Source: Novosphingobium sp. (GTDB lineage Bacteria; Pseudomonadota; Alphaproteobacteria; Sphingomonadales; Sphingomonadaceae). From it: a DNA stretch of 20,295 nt. The stretch's first letter is position 1. Every line of letters begins with the position of its first letter. The stretch lies in the NCBI GenBank assembly GCA_028697875.1, contig JAQVEQ010000022.1:1-20295 (forward strand), given 5' to 3'. The translations under genes and the position numbers were made by a program. This document shows, one piece after another, positions 1 through 7,270 of the stretch. The notes under the pieces were generated by a model. The model ran no database searches. It worked only from the letters and a program-made list of their open reading frames with translations, and was not told the DNA's origin.

Positions 1-675
1 CTGCAGCTCTGCGCGAACGACAATATCCAGGTCTGCAACATCACTGTCCCGGCCAACTACTTCCACGTGCTGCGCCGGCAGATGCTGCGGCCGTTCCGCA
101 AGCCGCTGGTCATCATGGCGCCCAAGTCGCTGCTGCGGCACCCGATGGCGAAAAGCACGGCGGACGAATTCGTCGGCGAAAGCCATTTCCGCCGGATCGT
201 CAGCGACACCACCGAGATCGACGACAAGAAGATCCGCCGTCTCGTGCTGTGTTCGGGCAAGGTCGCCTACGACCTGATCGAACACCGCGACGAAAAGGAA
301 CTGGACGATGTCTCGATCGTCCGGATCGAGCAGATCTATCCCTTCCCCGGCGAACCGCTTGCGGCCCGCCTCGAACGGATGACCAATCTCGAGGAAGTCG
401 TCTGGTGCCAGGAAGAGCCCCGGAACAACGGCGCCTGGTTCTTCGTCGAAAGCCAGATCGAAGCGGCGCTGACCGCCGCCGGCAAGAAAGGCATGCGCCC
501 GTCCTATGCCGGGCGCGACGCTGCCGCCTCGCCCGCCACGGGCCTCGCCCTGCGCCACAATCTCCAGCAGCAGGCGCTGGTCAATCAGGCCCTGGGCCTG
601 CCCGGCGGTGAGCAGCCGCCGCTCGGCCCGCTCACCAACTACCATCCTGCCGCTGGCGGCAAGAAGAAGTCCTGA
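1..675 (+). CDS. sucA: 2-oxoglutarate dehydrogenase E1 component, C-terminal part (5' end outside window)
   Basis: E1 is the thiamine-diphosphate-dependent subunit that decarboxylates 2-oxoglutarate and passes the succinyl group to the lipoyl arm of E2 in the TCA cycle. The frame is open from base 1 and gives 224 codons, roughly the last quarter of a protein usually of about 930-950 residues. Visible family signatures are LQLCANDNIQVC, the PANYFHVLRRQMLR stretch, KPLVIMAPKSLLRHP, RIEQIYPFP and the end motif WCQEEPRNNGAW, all typical of the transketolase C-terminal domain of OdhA/SucA. The internal ATG at 67 is not the real start, because homologous sequence continues upstream of it. The stop lies 20 nt before sucB, so the two are almost certainly cotranscribed. 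The thiamine-binding part is not in the window. Confidence 0.96.
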   Translation: MQLCANDNIQVCNITVPANYFHVLRRQMLRPFRKPLVIMAPKSLLRHPMAKSTADEFVGESHFRRIVSDTTEIDDKKIRRLVLCSGKVAYDLIEHRDEKELDDVSIVRIEQIYPFPGEPLAARLERMTNLEEVVWCQEEPRNNGAWFFVESQIEAALTAAGKKGMRPSYAGRDAAASPATGLALRHNLQQQALVNQALGLPGGEQPPLGPLTNYHPAAGGKKKS

Positions 676-695
676 CCGGACAGGGAACGCAAAGC

Positions 696-1910
696 ATGTC
701 GATCGAAGTCAAAGTCCCCACTCTGGGCGAATCGGTTACCGAAGCGACCGTCGGCGAATGGCTCAAGCAGCCCGGCGAAGCAGTGAAGGCGGACGAGCCC
801 ATCGTCAGCCTCGAAACCGACAAGGTTGCCGTGGACGTGCCCGCGCCCGCCGATGGCGTGCTGGCCGAACACAAGGTCGCGGTCGGCGACACGGTGGAAG
901 TGGGCGCGGTGATCGCGCTGCTGTCCGAAGGCGGCGCCGGCGTGACAGCCGCTCCGGCGGCGGCCAAGGACGCCCCGGCCCCCGCCCCTGCCGCCCAGGA
1001 ATCCACCACCGGCGACGCTTCGCAAACGCTTTCCCCCGCCGTGCGCCGCGCGGTGCTCGAGCACGGGGTCGATCCCTCGACGATCAAGGGCACCGGCAAG
1101 GACGGCCGCCTGACCAAGGAAGATGTCCTCGCCGCCGCGAAAGCCAAGGACACCGGCGCTGCCCCGGCGCCTGCCGCTGCCGAGGCCACCCCTGCCGCCG
1201 CCCCCGTCGGCCGCAATGTCGAGCGGGTGAAGATGACCCGCCTGCGCCAGACCATCGCCAAGCGGCTCAAGAGCGCGCAGGACAACGCCGCCCTGCTCAC
1301 CACGTTCAACGATGTCGACATGTCGGCGGTGATCGAGGCGCGCAACAAGTACAAGGACCTCTTCGCCAAGAAGCACGACGTGCGCCTCGGCTTCATGGGC
1401 TTCTTCGCCAAGGCCGCCTGCCTCGCGCTGAAGGACGTGCCCGCGGTCAATGCCCAGATCGACGGCGACGAGATCCTCTATCACGACTTCGTCGACATCT
1501 CGGTCGCGGTTTCGGCTCCGAACGGCCTGGTCGTGCCGGTCGTGCGCGACTGCGACAAGCTGTCGTTCGCGGGCATCGAGAAGGCGATCGCCGACTATGG
1601 CAAGAAGGCCAAGGAAGGCGCGCTGACCATGGAAGACATGAAGGGCGGCACCTTCACGATCTCCAACGGCGGCGTGTTCGGTTCGCTGATGTCGACCCCG
1701 ATCATCAACCCGCCGCAGTCGGCGGTGCTCGGCCTCCACCGGATCGACGAGCGCCCGGTCGTGGTCGACGGCGAAATCGTCATCCGCCCGATGATGTACA
1801 TCGCCCTGTCCTACGACCACCGGATTATCGACGGCCGCGAGGCGGTTACTGCACTGAAGATCATCAAGGAAGCGATCGAGGATCCGACGCGCCTGCTGAT
1901 CGATCTTTGA
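696..1910 (+). CDS. sucB: 2-oxoglutarate dehydrogenase E2, dihydrolipoyl succinyltransferase
   Basis: Core acyltransferase of the 2-oxoglutarate dehydrogenase complex; it moves the succinyl group from its lipoyl arm to CoA. At 404 aa it has the usual length. The lipoyl domain (about residues 2-76) carries ETDKVAVDV, with Lys43 as the lipoylation site. An Ala/Pro-rich linker follows, then the peripheral E3/E1-binding domain (about 112-147, LSPAVRRAVLEHGVDPSTIKG, ending GRLTKEDVL). A second Ala/Pro linker leads to the catalytic domain, which ends with SYDHRIIDGREAV; His375 and Asp379 are the expected catalytic residues. The succinyl rather than acetyl assignment rests on the single lipoyl domain and on sitting directly after sucA. 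An AGGGAA Shine-Dalgarno precedes the ATG. Confidence 0.97.
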   Translation: MSIEVKVPTLGESVTEATVGEWLKQPGEAVKADEPIVSLETDKVAVDVPAPADGVLAEHKVAVGDTVEVGAVIALLSEGGAGVTAAPAAAKDAPAPAPAAQESTTGDASQTLSPAVRRAVLEHGVDPSTIKGTGKDGRLTKEDVLAAAKAKDTGAAPAPAAAEATPAAAPVGRNVERVKMTRLRQTIAKRLKSAQDNAALLTTFNDVDMSAVIEARNKYKDLFAKKHDVRLGFMGFFAKAACLALKDVPAVNAQIDGDEILYHDFVDISVAVSAPNGLVVPVVRDCDKLSFAGIEKAIADYGKKAKEGALTMEDMKGGTFTISNGGVFGSLMSTPIINPPQSAVLGLHRIDERPVVVDGEIVIRPMMYIALSYDHRIIDGREAVTALKIIKEAIEDPTRLLIDL

Positions 1911-1929
1911 GGCAAATTCCCCGCGTGGC

Positions 1930-1999
1930 CTTCGGCAAGCTCGGGCCGGGCGGGAAAGGGATTGAGTATCAGGACCCGCTCGGGCTGAGCCAGTCGAAG
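1930..1999. repeat. REP-like imperfect inverted repeat between sucB and lpd
   Basis: Two arms of about 24 nt (1930-1953 and 1976-1999) are imperfect reverse complements of each other. The left arm starts CTTCGGCAAGCTCGGG and the right arm ends CTGAGCCAGTCGAAG; about 22 nt separate them. Such CTTCGxCxxGCTCxG elements are scattered between genes in sphingomonad genomes and translate into false peptides such as PARPELAEG; that family link is from memory. The RNA could fold into a long hairpin between sucB and lpd and so affect mRNA stability or relative expression, but this is inference. Confidence 0.7.
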
Positions 2000-2021
2000 C
2001 CCGCGCGCCACGGAGGCCCAA

Positions 2022-3422
2022 ATGGCTGAATTCGACTACGACGTCCTTGTTATCGGTGCCGGTCCCGGCGGCTATGTGGCGGCGATCCGCGCCGCGCAGC
2101 TGGGCCTCAAGACGGCCTGCGTCGAATCCCGCGCCACTCTGGGCGGTACCTGCCTCAATGTCGGCTGCATCCCGTCGAAGGCGCTGCTGCACGGCTCCGA
2201 ACTGTTCGAGGAAGCCCACGACGGCACGCTCGCCAAGTTCGGCGTGAAGACCGGCAAGGTCGAAATCGACGTCGCCGCCCTCCAGGCCGAGAAGGCCGGC
2301 GCGGTCAAGGGGCTGACCGGCGGCATCGAATTCCTGTTCAAGAAGAACAAGATCGACTGGCTGAAGGGCCTGGGCACTTTCAAGGATGCCCACACCGTCG
2401 AAGTGGCCGGCAAGGCCTACACCGCCAAGAACGTGGTCATTGCCACCGGTTCCTCCGTCACCCCCCTGCCCGGCGTCGACGTCGATAACGACAAGGGCGT
2501 GATCGTCGATTCCACCGGCGCGCTGGCCCTGCCCGCTGTGCCGAAGAAGATGGTCGTCATCGGCGGTGGCGTGATCGGGCTGGAACTCGGCTCGGTCTGG
2601 CGCCGGCTCGGCGCGGACGTCACCGTGGTCGAATTCCTCGACCAACTGCTGCCCGGCATGGACGGCGACGTGCGCAAGGAAGCGGCCAGGATCTTCAAGA
2701 AGCAGGGCATGGAGCTGAAGCTCGGCACCAAGGTCACCGGCGCCACGGTCAAGGGCAAGAAGGCAACCCTGACGCTCGAACCGGCCGCCGGCGGCGATGC
2801 CGAAACGCTCGAAGCCGACTGCGTGCTGGTCGCCATCGGCCGCCGTCCGAACACCGAAGGCCTCGGCCTCGAGAATATCGGCCTCGAACCGAACCAGCGC
2901 GGCCAGATCGAAACCGGTCACGATTTCCGCACCCGGGTCGACGGCGTATGGGCCATCGGCGACGTGATCCCCGGCCCGATGCTGGCGCACAAGGCGGAAG
3001 ACGAAGGCATCGCCGTGGCCGAGAACATCGCCGGGCAGATCGGCATCGTGAACCATGCCGTGATCCCCAGCGTCGTCTACACCACGCCGGAATTCGCGGG
3101 CGTCGGCCTGACCGAAGAGGCCGCCAAGGAACGCGGTCCGGTCAAGGTCGGCAAGTTCCCGATGATGGCCAACAGCCGCGCCAAGACCAACGGGGAGCCG
3201 GAAGGCTTCGTCAAGATCATCGCGGACGCCGAAACCGACCGCGTTCTGGGCGTCTGGGCGATTGCCTCGGTCGCCGGGACGATGATCGCCCAGGCGGCGC
3301 AGGCAATGGAATTCGGCGCGCTATCGGAAGATATCGCCTATACCTGCCATGCCCACCCGACCCATTCGGAAGCCATCAAGGAAGCGGCGATGGCGGTCAG
3401 AGGCAAGCCGATCCACATCTGA
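2022..3422 (+). CDS. lpdA: Dihydrolipoyl dehydrogenase (E3)
   Basis: FAD-dependent disulfide oxidoreductase that reoxidises the dihydrolipoyl arm of E2 and reduces NAD+. The 466 aa match the family. The FAD-binding GAGPGG motif is at residues 12-17, and the redox-active disulfide is Cys44/Cys49 in GGTCLNVGCIPSK. The NAD-binding GGGVIGLELGSVWRRLGAD stretch is mid-protein, and AIGDVIPGPMLAHKAEDEG is the second FAD contact. The dimer-interface catalytic pair is His445/Glu450 in HAHPTHSEA. A clear GGAGG lies 5 nt before the ATG. The gene is 111 bp after sucB, separated by an inverted repeat. Position implies the 2-oxoglutarate dehydrogenase E3, but the same protein may serve other lipoyl complexes. 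Confidence 0.97.
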   Translation: MAEFDYDVLVIGAGPGGYVAAIRAAQLGLKTACVESRATLGGTCLNVGCIPSKALLHGSELFEEAHDGTLAKFGVKTGKVEIDVAALQAEKAGAVKGLTGGIEFLFKKNKIDWLKGLGTFKDAHTVEVAGKAYTAKNVVIATGSSVTPLPGVDVDNDKGVIVDSTGALALPAVPKKMVVIGGGVIGLELGSVWRRLGADVTVVEFLDQLLPGMDGDVRKEAARIFKKQGMELKLGTKVTGATVKGKKATLTLEPAAGGDAETLEADCVLVAIGRRPNTEGLGLENIGLEPNQRGQIETGHDFRTRVDGVWAIGDVIPGPMLAHKAEDEGIAVAENIAGQIGIVNHAVIPSVVYTTPEFAGVGLTEEAAKERGPVKVGKFPMMANSRAKTNGEPEGFVKIIADAETDRVLGVWAIASVAGTMIAQAAQAMEFGALSEDIAYTCHAHPTHSEAIKEAAMAVRGKPIHI

Positions 3423-3424
3423 TC

Positions 3425-3458
3425 GGCTGTTCCCCTCCCACCGGGGACAGGAACGGCC
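3425..3458. terminator. Hairpin between convergent lpd and 3464-4156 gene, possible bidirectional terminator
   Basis: The 41-bp gap between two convergent genes holds nested complementary arms. An outer pair is 3425-3433 (GGCTGTTCC) with 3450-3458 (GGAACGGCC), 9 bp with one G-U. An alternative inner stem pairs CTGT-CCCC (3427-3435, one bulge) with GGGGACAG (3443-3450). There is no long U-run on either strand, so efficient intrinsic termination is uncertain. Confidence 0.4.
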
Positions 3459-3463
3459 GGAAA

Positions 3464-4156
3464 TCAGGGATAGGCAGGTTGCTGCGCATCGCGCGCACGG
3501 GCATAGGCGTCGTCGTCCCATTGCCCGTCGGCGGCAGCGCCACGGCGGCCATAATCGATACCGCGCACTTGCCCGGCCGAATCGATCGCGCAACTGAAGC
3601 TGCGGCCGTCGCGCAGATAGCCTTCGACACGCCAGCCCGTGGCGGATCGCTGGACACCTTCGACGCTGTCCACGCGGTCGTTGCGCTCCATCTCCTGCAC
3701 GCACATGTCCACCGCGCGGTCGATCCCCCGCCCGCCGGAGTAGCGATCCGCCTCGCTGTCGCGGTCGCGATAGCTGTCGTCACGATAGCGGTAGTCGTCG
3801 TTGCGGTTGCTGTCGTTGCGATAGTCGCGGTAGCGTTCGTCGCGAGTCCGGTCGGCATTGCTGGCGGCACTGGCGATAGCCGCGATCCCGCCCAGGATCA
3901 GCACGCCCGCCAGCACGTCGCCCGCGTCCAGCCCGTCATGGTGGCGGTGATAACGGCCGTAGTAGGGATACCAGCCACTCCGGTCCCAGCGGCGATCCTG
4001 CACGGTATCGTCCGCCGGCTTCCACCCGCCCACGGACACGGGGGCGGCGGTACTGGCAGGCGCGGGAAGCGATGCCGCCAGCGCGGGCGTGGCGGCCACG
4101 GAACAGCTCGCCAGCAGGGCCGCGGCCGCGGCGATACGGGAAAGAGAACGGGTCAT
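3464..4156 (-). CDS. Unrecognised exported protein with D/R/Y-rich linker (paralogue of 4300-4845)
   Basis: I do not recognise a named family. The 230 aa begin with a signal sequence (MTRSLSR plus an Ala/Leu core). LASC at residues 15-18 resembles a lipobox, while ATPALA at about 22-27 would suit ordinary signal peptidase, so lipoprotein status is open. Residues 79-98 (GDVLAGVLILGGIAAIAS...) form one hydrophobic, glycine-containing segment. Residues about 102-145 are a low-complexity Asp/Arg/Tyr/Asn stretch. The C-terminal part (146-205) has Cys152 (DMCVQEMER) and Cys189 (SFSCAID), which match the two cysteines of the neighbouring paralogue and could form a disulfide. An AAGGGGG ribosome site precedes the ATG. 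It is probably an envelope protein; its function is unknown. Confidence 0.8.
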   Translation of the reverse strand: MTRSLSRIAAAAALLASCSVAATPALAASLPAPASTAAPVSVGGWKPADDTVQDRRWDRSGWYPYYGRYHRHHDGLDAGDVLAGVLILGGIAAIASAASNADRTRDERYRDYRNDSNRNDDYRYRDDSYRDRDSEADRYSGGRGIDRAVDMCVQEMERNDRVDSVEGVQRSATGWRVEGYLRDGRSFSCAIDSAGQVRGIDYGRRGAAADGQWDDDAYARARDAQQPAYP

Positions 4157-4200
4157 TGCAAACCCCCTTCACGCGACGCGGCGGATCGCCGCATCTCTTA

Positions 4201-4214
4201 CGGTTAACCGGTTA
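4201..4214. promoter_or_regulatory. Overlapping palindromes upstream of the 3464-4156 gene
   Basis: CGGTTAACCG (4201-4210) and TAACCGGTTA (4205-4214) are perfect overlapping palindromes, 45-58 nt upstream of the start of the first D/R/Y-rich protein. The decamer GTTAACCGGT recurs at 4979-4988, upstream of its paralogue. This could be a shared operator, but the second copy sits 134 nt from its gene and next to the peptidase stop codon, so the case is weak. Confidence 0.25.
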
Positions 4215-4299
4215 CGCGTGCGATACTTGCGGCGGGCTGAACCGCGGCAGAGCCGCCCGGTGCGCATGGCATCCGGACGGCCCATCACCGCTCGACCGG

Positions 4300-4845
4300 T
4301 CAAAGACCGCGAATTCCGCTGAAATCGACATCGACCACCCGGCCATAGCGCACCTTGCAGCTGAACCGGCCGGAGTCATGGTCGCGCCCGTAGTAGCGGT
4401 CGCCCGAACGCCAGTGGCTGCCCCTGTCGTTCACCACGATCCGGCCCCTGACGGTATAGCCGCCGCGCGTGCGGTCGATGTCGCGGATATCGGTCACATC
4501 GGCCCGGCCATAGCTGTAACGGCTTGCGGTCCGTTCGGCGGCATGGACGCACTGCTCCACGGCCTGGCGCGGGTTGCCGCGGCGGTAATAGTCGTCGCGG
4601 TCGCGATAGCCGTAGCGGGAGTAGTCGTCGTAACCGTAGCGGTCGCGGTAGCGATCGTGGTCGTTGTCGGAAGCCGCCGCGGCAATCGCCGCGATGCCGC
4701 CGATAATCAGCGCACCGGCAATCACGTCGCCGGCATCGATACCGTCGCCGTGGTGACGGTCGCGGGCCATGGCGGGAGAAGCCGAAGTAACCGCCATCGC
4801 ACCTGCGGCGACGGTCCCGACCAGGGCTTTGGAAAGATTCTTCAT
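4300..4845 (-). CDS. Unrecognised exported protein with D/R/Y-rich linker (paralogue of 3464-4156)
   Basis: This 181-aa protein is a shorter relative of the downstream neighbour. It has an N-terminal signal peptide (MKNLSKALVG..., likely cut after SASPAMA near residue 28) and a hydrophobic segment at about 39-58 (GDVIAGALIIGGIAAIAA) nearly identical to the neighbour's. An Asp/Arg/Tyr-rich stretch follows (about 60-92), then a C-terminal domain with Cys99 (EQCVHAAER) and Cys163 (RFSCKVRYG). I chose the ATG at 4845: the upstream in-frame ATG at 4860 overlaps the ribosome site, and AGGA lies 8 nt before the chosen codon, giving a cleaner signal peptide. It is transcribed toward the second paralogue, with 143 bp between them. 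Function unknown; an envelope or periplasmic location is inferred. Confidence 0.8.
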   Translation of the reverse strand: MKNLSKALVGTVAAGAMAVTSASPAMARDRHHGDGIDAGDVIAGALIIGGIAAIAAAASDNDHDRYRDRYGYDDYSRYGYRDRDDYYRRGNPRQAVEQCVHAAERTASRYSYGRADVTDIRDIDRTRGGYTVRGRIVVNDRGSHWRSGDRYYGRDHDSGRFSCKVRYGRVVDVDFSGIRGL

Positions 4846-4947
4846 CGCTCTCATCCTCATTCAAGGCCGGTGCGGGAATGCCCGGCTGTGAGAATGGAGC
4901 TAACGATTCGCCCGTGAGGTCTTGCTGAACTCACATGACAGCGATTA

Positions 4948-4973
4948 TTCAGGAATGATGTTATTTTCCTGAA
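4948..4973. terminator. Perfect 8-bp hairpin downstream of the peptidase gene
   Basis: TTCAGGAA (4948-4955) and TTCCTGAA (4966-4973) pair perfectly across a 10-nt AT-rich loop, about 20 nt beyond the peptidase stop on the - strand. The tail on that strand is AATAATCG, not a U-run, so termination is possible but unproven. The site is also about 100 nt upstream of the 4300-4845 gene, so an operator role is an alternative. Confidence 0.4.
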
Positions 4974-4992
4974 CGCCAGTTAACCGGTATCG

Positions 4993-7188
4993 TCAGTGCG
5001 AGCCGGAATCGGCTGGCGAAGATGCCGGCTTGGCTTGCCGCACGTCCAGGCCGGTCCACTGCGCCATGAAGGCCAGCACATCGGCCCCTTCGGCGATCTG
5101 CTTGTCGGTTGGCTTGCCCGATCCGTGGCCTGCGGCGGTTTCGATCCGAATCAGGTGCGGCTTGCCGCCGATGTCGGCGGCCTGCAACGCGGCGGCATAT
5201 TTGAAGCTGTGCCCCGGCACGACGCGGTCGTCGGTGTCGGCGGTCGTCACCAGGATCGCCGGGTATTGAACGCCCGAATGGATGTTGTGATAGGGCGAAT
5301 AGGACAGCAGCACGCGGAAATCCTCTTCCCGGTCGGGATGGCCGTAATCGTCGACCCAATAGCGTCCGGCTGTCCAGCGGTCGAAGCGCAGCATGTCCAT
5401 CACGCCCACGGCGGCGTGCACGGCATCGAACAGGTCCGGGCGCTGGTTGGTCACCGCCCCCATCAGCAGCCCGCCGTTGGAGCGCCCCTCGATCGCCAGG
5501 CCGTGTCCGGTCGTGATCCCCTCGCGCTTCAAGTATTCGCCCGCCGCGATGAAATCGTCGAACACGTTCTGCTTGTTGGCGAGCCGTCCGGCATCGTGCC
5601 ATTCCTTGCCATATTCCCCGCCGCCGCGAATATTCGCCAGGGCAAAGGCCCCGCCCGCTTCCAGCCAGGCCATGCGCACGGCGGAAAAGCCGGGAGTCAG
5701 CGAAATGTCGAACCCGCCATAGCCGTAGAGCATCGTCGGTACGGCCTGGCCGGCTTCGGCCGCACTCCGCTTGCGGACGACGAACATCGGCACCTTGGTG
5801 CCGTCCTTCGAGGTGTAGAACCGCTGTTCGACCAGATAGGCGTCGGGATCGAAAGTCAGCTTGGGCAAGGCGAAGGCCTGCGTGGCCATCGTCGCCAGGT
5901 CCATGCGGTAGATTCCCGCCGGGCGGTTGAAGCTGGCGAAACTGTAGAAGGTTTCCGGATCGCCTGGCTTGCCGGTAAATCCGCTCGCCGTGCCGAGCCC
6001 GTTGAGCCGGATTTCCTCCGCCCGCCCCCCTTTCAGGTCGAAGATCAGCGCGCGGGACGCCGCATCCTTGAGATAGGATATGACCAGCCTGTCGCCCACC
6101 AGCGAGGCGGCGTTGATCGTCTCGCCGGTCTGATGCACGATTTCGTACCAGCGCGGCGACGGCGTATCGAGATTGATCGCCACCACGCGGAAACGCGGCG
6201 CGTCCTCGTTGGTGGTGAACCACAGGACCCCGCCGACGCCCTCGATCAGGTTCCAGGCATTGTCGAAGCCGGTAATCAGCGGCCGCGCGAACCAGCCTTC
6301 CCTGGCCCGCTTGGCAAGGTCGATCACGTGGATCTCGTAACGCGCATCGGTGCCGACGGCACTGGTGATGACCGCCCAGCGCCCGTCATGGGTCACTTCG
6401 GCAGAATGGCTGCGCTCGGGATGATCGGGCGTGGCGAAGACCAGTTCGTCCTCTGCCTGGCTGGTGCCGAGACGATGGAAATAGACCGCCTGGTTGTAGT
6501 TGAGCGCCTGGAAGTCCTGCCCTTCGGCCGGTTCGGGAAAGCGCGAATAGAGAAAGCCCTCCTCCCCCACCCAGGCAAGGCTGGTGAATTTCGCCCATTC
6601 GACGGTATCGGCCAACCGTTCGCCCTTGCGCACGTCGAGCACTTCGAGCCGGCGCCAGTCGCTGCCGTCGTCCTGCACACTGTACAGCAGGTAGTGCCCG
6701 CCGGGCGAAGGCTTCCACGCATCGAGCGCGCTGGTCCCGTCGGCCGACCATTTCGCGGGATCGAGCAACAGCTGCGGCTTGCCCTTGAGGCCCTTGCGCA
6801 CGAACAGCTGGGACTGGTTCTGCAAGCCCGCGTTGCGTTCGTAGAAATAGCGCCCGCCCGCCTTCACCGGGATGGAGAAACGTTCGTAATCCATCAGTTC
6901 GCCGATCTTCGCGGCAAACCATGCGCGATCCGGCAGGCTATCGAGATAGGCGTGGGTTACCGCGTTCTCGCGCGCGACCCAGTCCGCCACTTCCGGGTCG
7001 TTGCGGACATCGTCCTCCAGCCAGCGATAGGGATCGGCGATCCTTTCGCCGAACAGGGTGTCCACCACGCCGTCACGGCGGGTCTCGGGATAGGCGGGCG
7101 CGGTCATGGGATCGGTTTCGGCAGCGAGGAGAGGATGGGCAAGCATGAGGGCAATCGCCCCGGCAAGAGGGCGCGCAAGGCGGCGCAT
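4993..7188 (-). CDS. Exported prolyl oligopeptidase family (S9A) serine peptidase
   Basis: Serine peptidase expected to cut short peptides after proline. The 731 aa start with a signal peptide (MRRLARPLAG..., cleavage near LLAA, residues 20-23), so it should act in the periplasm. The N-terminal family motif ADPYRWLEDD follows; a beta-propeller region runs to about residue 430 and an alpha/beta-hydrolase domain comes after it. Active-site residues are visible: Ser570 in GRSNGG, Asp653 or 654 in DTDDRVVP, and His688 in AAGHGSG. MLYGYGGFDISLTP is another family signature. The ATG at 7188 is preferred over an in-frame TTG 12 nt upstream, because GGAG lies 6 nt before the ATG. It follows the ribosomal operon on the same strand, just after its terminator. 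The exact substrate is unknown. Confidence 0.92.
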   Translation of the reverse strand: MRRLARPLAGAIALMLAHPLLAAETDPMTAPAYPETRRDGVVDTLFGERIADPYRWLEDDVRNDPEVADWVARENAVTHAYLDSLPDRAWFAAKIGELMDYERFSIPVKAGGRYFYERNAGLQNQSQLFVRKGLKGKPQLLLDPAKWSADGTSALDAWKPSPGGHYLLYSVQDDGSDWRRLEVLDVRKGERLADTVEWAKFTSLAWVGEEGFLYSRFPEPAEGQDFQALNYNQAVYFHRLGTSQAEDELVFATPDHPERSHSAEVTHDGRWAVITSAVGTDARYEIHVIDLAKRAREGWFARPLITGFDNAWNLIEGVGGVLWFTTNEDAPRFRVVAINLDTPSPRWYEIVHQTGETINAASLVGDRLVISYLKDAASRALIFDLKGGRAEEIRLNGLGTASGFTGKPGDPETFYSFASFNRPAGIYRMDLATMATQAFALPKLTFDPDAYLVEQRFYTSKDGTKVPMFVVRKRSAAEAGQAVPTMLYGYGGFDISLTPGFSAVRMAWLEAGGAFALANIRGGGEYGKEWHDAGRLANKQNVFDDFIAAGEYLKREGITTGHGLAIEGRSNGGLLMGAVTNQRPDLFDAVHAAVGVMDMLRFDRWTAGRYWVDDYGHPDREEDFRVLLSYSPYHNIHSGVQYPAILVTTADTDDRVVPGHSFKYAAALQAADIGGKPHLIRIETAAGHGSGKPTDKQIAEGADVLAFMAQWTGLDVRQAKPASSPADSGSH

Positions 7189-7204
7189 ATCAGGCTCCAA
7201 AAGG

Positions 7205-7243
7205 AAAGGGCGGCTGCGACTGTATCAATCGCAACCGCCCTTT
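7205..7243 (-). terminator. Intrinsic terminator of the ribosomal superoperon
   Basis: Arms 7205-7219 (AAAGGGCGGCTGCGA) and 7229-7243 (TCGCAACCGCCCTTT) pair over 15 positions with one mismatch and a 9-nt loop. On the - strand, the transcript leaving the stem reads CCTTTCCTTTT. The hairpin is 27 nt past the rplQ stop, where the alpha segment should end. It is also only 16 nt upstream of the peptidase start codon. Confidence 0.85.
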
Positions 7244-7270
7244 CAATGGGTTACCGAAGAAACCGTCCGA

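Noticed and set aside
639..3056. An 805-codon open frame on the - strand opposite sucB and lpd
   Set aside because: High-GC shadow frame: it crosses two clear genes and the repeat at 1930-1999, has no family motifs and is rich in Asp/Gly/Arg as antisense frames of such genes usually are.
3753..3850. Repeated GTCG/GATAGCGGTAG-like DNA in the unrecognised exported protein genes
   Set aside because: It is degenerate and follows from codons of the Asp/Arg/Tyr-rich linker; not a separate DNA element.
7197..7200. TTG start four codons upstream of the peptidase ATG
   Set aside because: The TTG overlaps the GGAG ribosome site that serves the ATG at 7188.
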